A stretch of 64,000 nt of DNA from the NCBI RefSeq assembly GCF_003990725.2, contig NZ_CP030064.1, positions 1,116,001-1,180,000 on the forward strand, read 5' to 3'. Source of the stretch: Halorubrum sp. PV6 (lineage in GTDB: Archaea > Halobacteriota > Halobacteria > Halobacteriales > Haloferacaceae). The translations under genes and the position numbers were made by a program. Below, piece after piece: positions 55,259 through 64,000 of this stretch. A model generated the notes under the pieces. It saw only the letters and a list, made by a program, of their open reading frames with translations, ran no database searches and was not told where the DNA came from. The number at the start of each line of letters is the position of its first letter. Positions within the stretch are counted from its first letter, which is position 1.

Positions 55259-56761
55259 GTGGTCCACCTCCCGAACCCGTTCCGTGCGTTGATCCTCTAC
55301 ATCGGCTTCGCCCTCGCAAGGGTGGGGCTGATCGACCGACACCGCGTGGTCCGGACCGCGGACCTCGCCTGGCCTCGGATCGTGACGGGCGTGGCCCGGA
55401 TGTCGAAGAACGCGGTCGACGTGGCGATGGTCGGCGTCGCCGTCGGCACCAGCGCCGTCGCCGGCGTCGGCTTCGCCGGCCCGTACTGGGGGCTCGCGTT
55501 CGCGCTCGGCGGGGGCGTCGCCGGCGGGACCATCGCCCTCGTCTCCCAGCGCTTCGGGGCGGAGGCGTACGACGAACTGGGCGACGCCGTCCGGGCGAGC
55601 GTCGTGCTCGCCGTCGCGATCACTATCCCCGTCTCCGCGATATTTTGGACCGCACCCACCCGTCTCATCCGGGTGTTGAGCAGCAACGAGGCGGCGATCG
55701 CCTTCGGCGCCGACTACCTCCGGATCGTCGGCCTCGGCGTCCCCTTTGCCGCGCTCAACCTCGTCGGGAGCCGCGTCCTCGTCGGCTGTGACGACGCCTA
55801 CACCGCGATGCAGGTCCGGGCGGGCGGCGCGGTCGCGAACATCGTCCTCAGCGCCGCGTTCATCTTCGGGCTCGGCTGGGGCGTCGAGGGCGCCGCGGTC
55901 GGGACCGTCCTCTCCAACGTCCTCGCCGTCGGCGCGTTCGCGGTCGGCCTCGTGCGCGGGCGGCTCCCCGGCCTGGGCGCGTTCCCGATCGCCATCGACC
56001 CGCTCGGGTCGTACCGCAACCCCGACATGTTCCGCGACCTCGTCGAGATCGGGCTCCCGGTCGGCGCGCGAAACCTCGTGTGGACGGTCGCGGAGTTCCC
56101 GATGTTGGCCATCCTCGACGTGTTCGGCGAGAACACGGTCGCCGCGTTCGTCATCGCTCGCCGCATCTGGGGGATCATGAACGCCCCCGGCTGGGGCTTC
56201 GGCCTCGCCTCCTCCAGCCTGGTCGGGCAGGAGCTCGGCGGCGAAGACCCCGCCGAAGCGGAGGCGTACGCCACCGACATCATCCGCTTTTCGGTGGCGA
56301 CCTACGTCGTCTTCGCGGCGGTGACGGCCGTCTTTGCGACCGACATCGTGGCGCTGTTCGCTGAAACCCCGCAGAGCCCCGAGGTACCGATCGCCGTCAC
56401 CTTCGTCTACGCGGCCTGCGTGGCGGTCGTCTTTCAGGGCGTCTCCGGCGGGGCGGCGGGGCCGCTCGACGCGGCCGGCGACACGAAGATTCCCTTCGCG
56501 AGCCAGTTCCTCGGGATGTTCTGCGTCTCGATCCCGCTGGCGTACGTCGGGGCCTACGAGGCGACGCCGGCGATTGGGGTGCCGGGGACTGCCCTGACGC
56601 TCCCGTCCGTTGCGCTCCCCGCAATCGGCCTGTGGGGCGTCTACCTCGCGTTCGTCGCCGAGACGACGATCCCGGCCGCGATCAACTACTGGCGGTTCCG
56701 CTCCGGGAAGTGGAAGGCGATAAGCGAGGCGTACCGCCCGGACGCACCCGCGGACGACTGA
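55259..56761 (+). CDS. MATE-family efflux transporter
   Basis: A 500-residue multidrug and toxin extrusion exporter with 12 TM helices in two pseudosymmetric bundles. Recognisable are MSKNAVDVAMVGVAVGTSAV in the first bundle, GGGVAGGTIALVSQRFGA, VLVGCDDAYTAMQVRAGG, and GLASSSLVGQELGG in the second. These transporters exchange Na+ or H+ for cationic compounds. GTG start at 55259 (VVHLPNPFRA) gives a short amphipathic N-terminus. Confidence 0.92.
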   Translation: MVHLPNPFRALILYIGFALARVGLIDRHRVVRTADLAWPRIVTGVARMSKNAVDVAMVGVAVGTSAVAGVGFAGPYWGLAFALGGGVAGGTIALVSQRFGAEAYDELGDAVRASVVLAVAITIPVSAIFWTAPTRLIRVLSSNEAAIAFGADYLRIVGLGVPFAALNLVGSRVLVGCDDAYTAMQVRAGGAVANIVLSAAFIFGLGWGVEGAAVGTVLSNVLAVGAFAVGLVRGRLPGLGAFPIAIDPLGSYRNPDMFRDLVEIGLPVGARNLVWTVAEFPMLAILDVFGENTVAAFVIARRIWGIMNAPGWGFGLASSSLVGQELGGEDPAEAEAYATDIIRFSVATYVVFAAVTAVFATDIVALFAETPQSPEVPIAVTFVYAACVAVVFQGVSGGAAGPLDAAGDTKIPFASQFLGMFCVSIPLAYVGAYEATPAIGVPGTALTLPSVALPAIGLWGVYLAFVAETTIPAAINYWRFRSGKWKAISEAYRPDAPADD

Positions 56762-56862
56762 CCTGAGGCGTATATAAATACCTCCACGCCCCGGCGTCGC
56801 CGAGACGCGACCCCCAAGAGCCAACCCCTTCCGTCACGCAGGTCAGAACGACGCGACACCCC

Positions 56863-57789
56863 ATGCACCCCGTTCCACCGCTCCCCGACATCCGCGAGGT
56901 CGTCGACGGCGACGTCCTCGACGGCCACCTCTGGCTCCTCGAACTGGTCGACGGGACGCGGCTCCGGTTCCAGATGGACGACTCCGGGCTCCTCCGTTTC
57001 GGCGACGCGGAGACGACGTACGACGACCCGGACGCGGTCCCGCTTCCCCTTCGCCCCGCGGTCAGGTGGGTCCGCGAGCGGTTCGACCGCGAAGCCCTCC
57101 GCGACGCGGTTCCGACCCCGGAGCGCGTGGAGTTCTTCGGCGTCGCCACGCACCACTGCGGCACCGACTACGACTGGGAGCGCCTGCCGCCGTTTTTAGG
57201 CGCCGACGTGTGGATCGGCTCGGAATCCGACCCGGCCGACGGCGCGTTTCGCCCGCCCGACGCCGCCGCGGCCATCTTCGAGGGGATCGGCCTCGAACCG
57301 ATAAACGCGGTCGCCCGCGAGGTGAACGCCAGGGACTTCGACCCGGACGGGTACGCGGTTCCCGCCTCCGCGTGGCGCGACGGTCCCGCCGCGGGGGTCG
57401 TCGTCCGGAACAAACGCGGCGGGCGCGCGAAACTCGCCGCGGGCGAGTCGAGCGGTCGGTCCGACACGCCAGACTCCGAATCCGTCGTCGCGGCCGAGCC
57501 CGACGCCGGTCCCGAGGCCGACGCCGCCCCCGAGGCCGTCGCTACAGCCCACGCGACCGACGAGCGCGTCGAGCGCGCGGTCGCGGCGCTGAGCCGGCAG
57601 GGAGCGACGCCGGCCGTCGACGCCGTCGTCGAGCGCGTCATCGAGAGCATCGCCAGGGAGACGCTGGTTCGGTTCGGGGGCGGCGGCAGGGGCGTCGACC
57701 CCGACCGACTCCGCGCGTCGGTCCGTGATCGGGTGCGACCGGCCCTCGACGGTCGGGCGGCGTCCGGCGACTCGCCGAGCGGTAGGTAG
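56863..57789 (+). CDS. RNA-ligase-fold protein, probably catalytically inactive
   Basis: A 308-residue protein. Residues ~1-190 match the haloarchaeal RNA_ligase (Rnl2-like nucleotidyltransferase) family: HLWLLELVDGTRLRFQMDDS, VEFFGVATHHCGTDYDW, PPFLGADVWIGSE and AGVVVRNKRGGRAKL. In active members motif I reads EKVDG, motif III has GEAT and motif IV has EGVVVR. Here the nucleophilic Lys is Leu (ELVDG), GEAT is GVAT and EG is AG. Only the DG and the motif V Lys remain. The C-terminal ~110 residues are an acidic linker plus a helical domain. It lies 81 bp upstream of gyrB. Family assignment is by motif memory. Confidence 0.65.
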   Translation: MHPVPPLPDIREVVDGDVLDGHLWLLELVDGTRLRFQMDDSGLLRFGDAETTYDDPDAVPLPLRPAVRWVRERFDREALRDAVPTPERVEFFGVATHHCGTDYDWERLPPFLGADVWIGSESDPADGAFRPPDAAAAIFEGIGLEPINAVAREVNARDFDPDGYAVPASAWRDGPAAGVVVRNKRGGRAKLAAGESSGRSDTPDSESVVAAEPDAGPEADAAPEAVATAHATDERVERAVAALSRQGATPAVDAVVERVIESIARETLVRFGGGGRGVDPDRLRASVRDRVRPALDGRAASGDSPSGR

Positions 57790-62405
<4,616 letters not shown>

Positions 62406-62524
62406 TCGCGTCCGCCGACGGTATTACTTATAAGTAGACGAGTCGCAGCGGTCGGCGATCGCTCGTATTCTCACCCCGGTACAGTCACTGTTCCCCGCCC
62501 GAGACGGGGACTCGCCGCCGGCGC

Positions 62525-62995
62525 TTACTTCGATGCCTCGTCGACCGCCGTCGCCAGGGCGTCGTAGTCGGGTTCCTGTCCCGGATTGTCCGCGAGCCAG
62601 CGGTGCGTCACGACGCCGTCGCCGTCGATCACGAAGACGGCGCGCTGTGCCACCGTGTCGACGCCGATGTGGTCGAACGAATCGACGACGTCGTACGCCG
62701 TTATCCCACGGTGGGCCGGGTCGGCGACGAGCGCAAACGGGAGGTCGTACTGCACGCGGTAGGCGTCGAGCGCGTGCGGGAGGTCGGTACTCACGCCGAA
62801 CAGCGTGCAGTCGTCACGGTCGAACCCGTCTCGGAGCGCCTCCATCTCGTCCGTGCAGGTGTTCGAGAAGGCCGCCGGGAAGAAGGCGAGGACGACCGGC
62901 TCGTCGCCGAGGTGGTCGGACAGGTCGAACGGCTCCATGTCGTCGGTCACGAGCGAGGCGGTGAACGTCGGGGCGTCGTCGCCAACGTCGGTCAT
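62525..62995 (-). CDS. peroxiredoxin (AhpC/Bcp-like redoxin)
   Basis: A 156-residue thioredoxin-fold peroxidase that reduces hydroperoxides in the cytoplasm. The peroxidatic Cys47 sits in FFPAAFSNTCTDEM; a second Cys at ~63 (DDCTLFG) might be resolving. LADPAHRGITAYDVVD and RAVFVIDGDG follow the family pattern. Normal length. Confidence 0.92.
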   Translation of the reverse strand: MTDVGDDAPTFTASLVTDDMEPFDLSDHLGDEPVVLAFFPAAFSNTCTDEMEALRDGFDRDDCTLFGVSTDLPHALDAYRVQYDLPFALVADPAHRGITAYDVVDSFDHIGVDTVAQRAVFVIDGDGVVTHRWLADNPGQEPDYDALATAVDEASK

Positions 62996-63157
62996 ACCTT
63001 CCGGTCGGTGCGCCGCGGTATCATCGTTTCGACCTCGGGACCGACGCTCGGGTGGTAGCGTGGCGGTGCGGCGATTCGCTTTCGGTCGAAACGACCGTGA
63101 TCAGGAGAGTGTGGCCGGTCGCGCGGCGGTTGTGTCCCGTTCATCGAGGCAAAAAGA

Positions 63158-63165
63158 CTATAATC
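63158..63165 (+). promoter_or_regulatory. TATA-like box of tatA
   Basis: CTATAATC about 26-33 nt before the ATG at 63191. Confidence 0.55.
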
Positions 63166-63190
63166 GCCAGAGAGTTACAGAAGTGTAGAG

Positions 63191-63484
63191 ATGGTAACTT
63201 CGATTCCACTGATCGGCGGCATTCCGGCGGGCCCGGAACTCCTCATCATCCTGCTCGTGCTGGTGCTGCTTTTCGGTGCCAACAAGATCCCGAAACTCGC
63301 TCGGTCGACCGGCCAGGCGATGGGCGAGTTCAAGAAGGGACGTGAGGAGGTTGAGGACGAACTGAAACAGATGAAAGACGGCGAGGAGGAAGAGGCCGTC
63401 GCGGCCGACTCGGTGATCGACGACGAGGACGCCGGAGTCGAGTCCGAGACCGAAACGGAAACCGAAAAAGAAACCAGCGCCTGA
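63191..63484 (+). CDS. tatA: Sec-independent translocase subunit TatA
   Basis: A 97-residue pore-forming Tat subunit. The N-terminal hydrophobic helix (PELLIILLVLVLLFGANKIP, ~14-33) ends in the FGANKIPKLARSTGQAMGEF amphipathic helix, a hallmark of TatA/E. A long acidic Glu/Thr-rich tail follows, typical of haloarchaea, which send most secreted proteins through Tat. tatC is not in this window. Confidence 0.95.
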   Translation: MVTSIPLIGGIPAGPELLIILLVLVLLFGANKIPKLARSTGQAMGEFKKGREEVEDELKQMKDGEEEEAVAADSVIDDEDAGVESETETETEKETSA

Positions 63485-63520
63485 TCGGCGCTCCGAGGCC
63501 GACCGATCCCCGTCGCGGCG

Positions 63521-63526
63521 TTTTTT
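63521..63526 (+). terminator. T-run terminator candidate after tatA
   Basis: A TTTTTT run 37 nt after the tatA stop, preceded by GC-rich sequence, as at archaeal T-tract terminators. It lies just before tRNA-Arg. Confidence 0.4.
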
Positions 63527-63537
63527 GTATCGGATTT

Positions 63538-63610
63538 GGGCGCGTGGCCTAGCGGACAGGGCGAGAGGTTCCTAACCTCTCGATCGCGGGTTCGAATCCC
63601 GTCGCGCCCG
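63538..63610 (+). tRNA. tRNA-Arg (anticodon CCT)
   Basis: A 73-nt cloverleaf: acceptor GGGCGCG/CGCGCCC, discriminator G. The anticodon stem AGAGG/CCTCT closes the loop TTCCTAA, giving anticodon CCT, which reads AGG. The T-arm is CGGGTTCGAATCCCG. CCA is not encoded. Confidence 0.95.
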
Positions 63611-63631
63611 TTTCTTCGCTTCGCTCAGTCA

Positions 63632-63692
63632 CGGGCACGACCGGCTCCACGCTCGCTCACTGCGTTCGCTTGCGGGGATCTCGCCGTGCCCG
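63632..63692. repeat. 7-bp inverted repeat CGGGCAC...GTGCCCG after tRNA-Arg
   Basis: Arms at 63632-63638 and 63686-63692 enclose a region of CTCGCTCAC/GTTCGCT words like those following tRNA-Gly. Possibly a terminator-like or integration-scar structure. Confidence 0.3.
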
Positions 63693-63717
63693 CCTCTCGT
63701 CGTCCTCCCACCAGCGC

Positions 63718-64000
63718 TCAGCGACCATCGTCGCCGAGCCGTCGGAACGACCGGCCGGCGAGCCACACCGACCCGAGGCCGATGGCGAGCGTCGCTCCGG
63801 CCAGCAGCGGTCCCGGCTCGTACAACAGCGGCGGGTGATACCCCAGCCCGTAATCGAGGCCGACGTTGCCGACGACGACCGCGACCGCGAGCGCCAACGC
63901 GCCGCGGGTGGTCCGGCCGAACGCCGGGAACAGCAGCGCGAGACCGACGAAACAGAGGTGCGTCCCGAGGACGCCCCAGTAGTAGATCCACGCGTCGGGG
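63718..64000 (-). CDS. partial membrane protein, N-terminus outside window
   Basis: The minus-strand frame open to the right edge codes the last 93 residues of a membrane protein. It begins DAWIYYWGVLGTHLCFVGLA, then has three hydrophobic helices (ending about at FPAF, VGLDYGLG and AIGLGSVWLAG) and stops after FRRLGDDGR. I do not recognise the family. The clean hydrophobic pattern and high GC at third positions argue that it is real. Confidence 0.6.
   Translation of the reverse strand, partial: PDAWIYYWGVLGTHLCFVGLALLFPAFGRTTRGALALAVAVVVGNVGLDYGLGYHPPLLYEPGPLLAGATLAIGLGSVWLAGRSFRRLGDDGR

Overview
This window is chromosomal DNA from a halophilic archaeon (class Halobacteria). The evidence is very high GC in the core genes, strongly acidic predicted proteins, archaeal information-processing genes (L44e, S27e, aIF2-alpha, Nop10, FlpA, Nop5, a TFB-like protein, LonB), mostly leaderless genes with TATA-like boxes about 25 nt before the start codon, PGF-CTERM surface anchoring and a haloarchaeal gyrBA pair. 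The overall gene mix would fit Halorubrum or a relative, but that genus call is only an impression.

Layout. 1-3960: edge of an MDR oxidoreductase, small hypothetical proteins, a vapB antitoxin with a decayed vapC, a FilR1-type regulator and a DMT exporter. 3961-14612 is an accessory block, much of it lower in GC: an orphan, internally duplicated BtuF-like binding protein with a PGF-CTERM anchor; a decayed IS6-type transposase fragment joined to a TRAM-domain remnant; then a surface-protein cassette made of a membrane-tethered winged-helix protein (DUF7344-like), three secreted proteins sharing one DUF1102-like beta domain (one with a beta-helix, one with PKD, poly-Gly stalk and membrane anchor), a dedicated Sec11-type signal peptidase and a DUF5305-like membrane protein. 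The block ends beside a tRNA-Leu gene.

14700-31000 is mostly core: tRNA-Leu, endonuclease III, a mini TFB-like protein, a probable TumA/TumE-type toxin-antitoxin pair, C/D-box RNP proteins Nop5-FlpA, a CBS-ParB fusion, LonB, NadM, a second SipW/TasA-like beta-helix surface protein, a SAM hydroxide adenosyltransferase, and a PilB-PilC pilus assembly pair. 31000-43800: Trm9-like methyltransferase, a chemotaxis transducer, DoxX pair, tRNA-Gly followed by several tRNA 3'-end scars, oxidoreductases, O-methyltransferase, methylmalonyl-CoA mutase large subunit and epimerase (with an FNT channel between them), and a cyclase-family hydrolase.

43800-64000: the translation/ribosome-biogenesis cluster rpl44e-rps27e-aIF2alpha-nop10-PAC2, a thiolase/OB-fold pair, two sensor kinases, UbiA prenyltransferase, MATE and EamA transporters, an RNA-ligase-fold protein that appears to have lost its catalytic residues, gyrB-gyrA, a peroxiredoxin, TatA, tRNA-Arg and a partial membrane protein at the right edge. 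No rRNA, CRISPR array, complete IS or prophage was seen.

The most promising candidate for a poorly described system is the 7.0-14.6 kb cassette: a regulator, three related secreted beta-domain proteins, a private signal peptidase and a membrane partner. This is the logic of bacterial TasA-SipW fibre operons rebuilt with archaeal parts. A second TasA-like substrate at 23.1-25.0 kb lacks its own peptidase.
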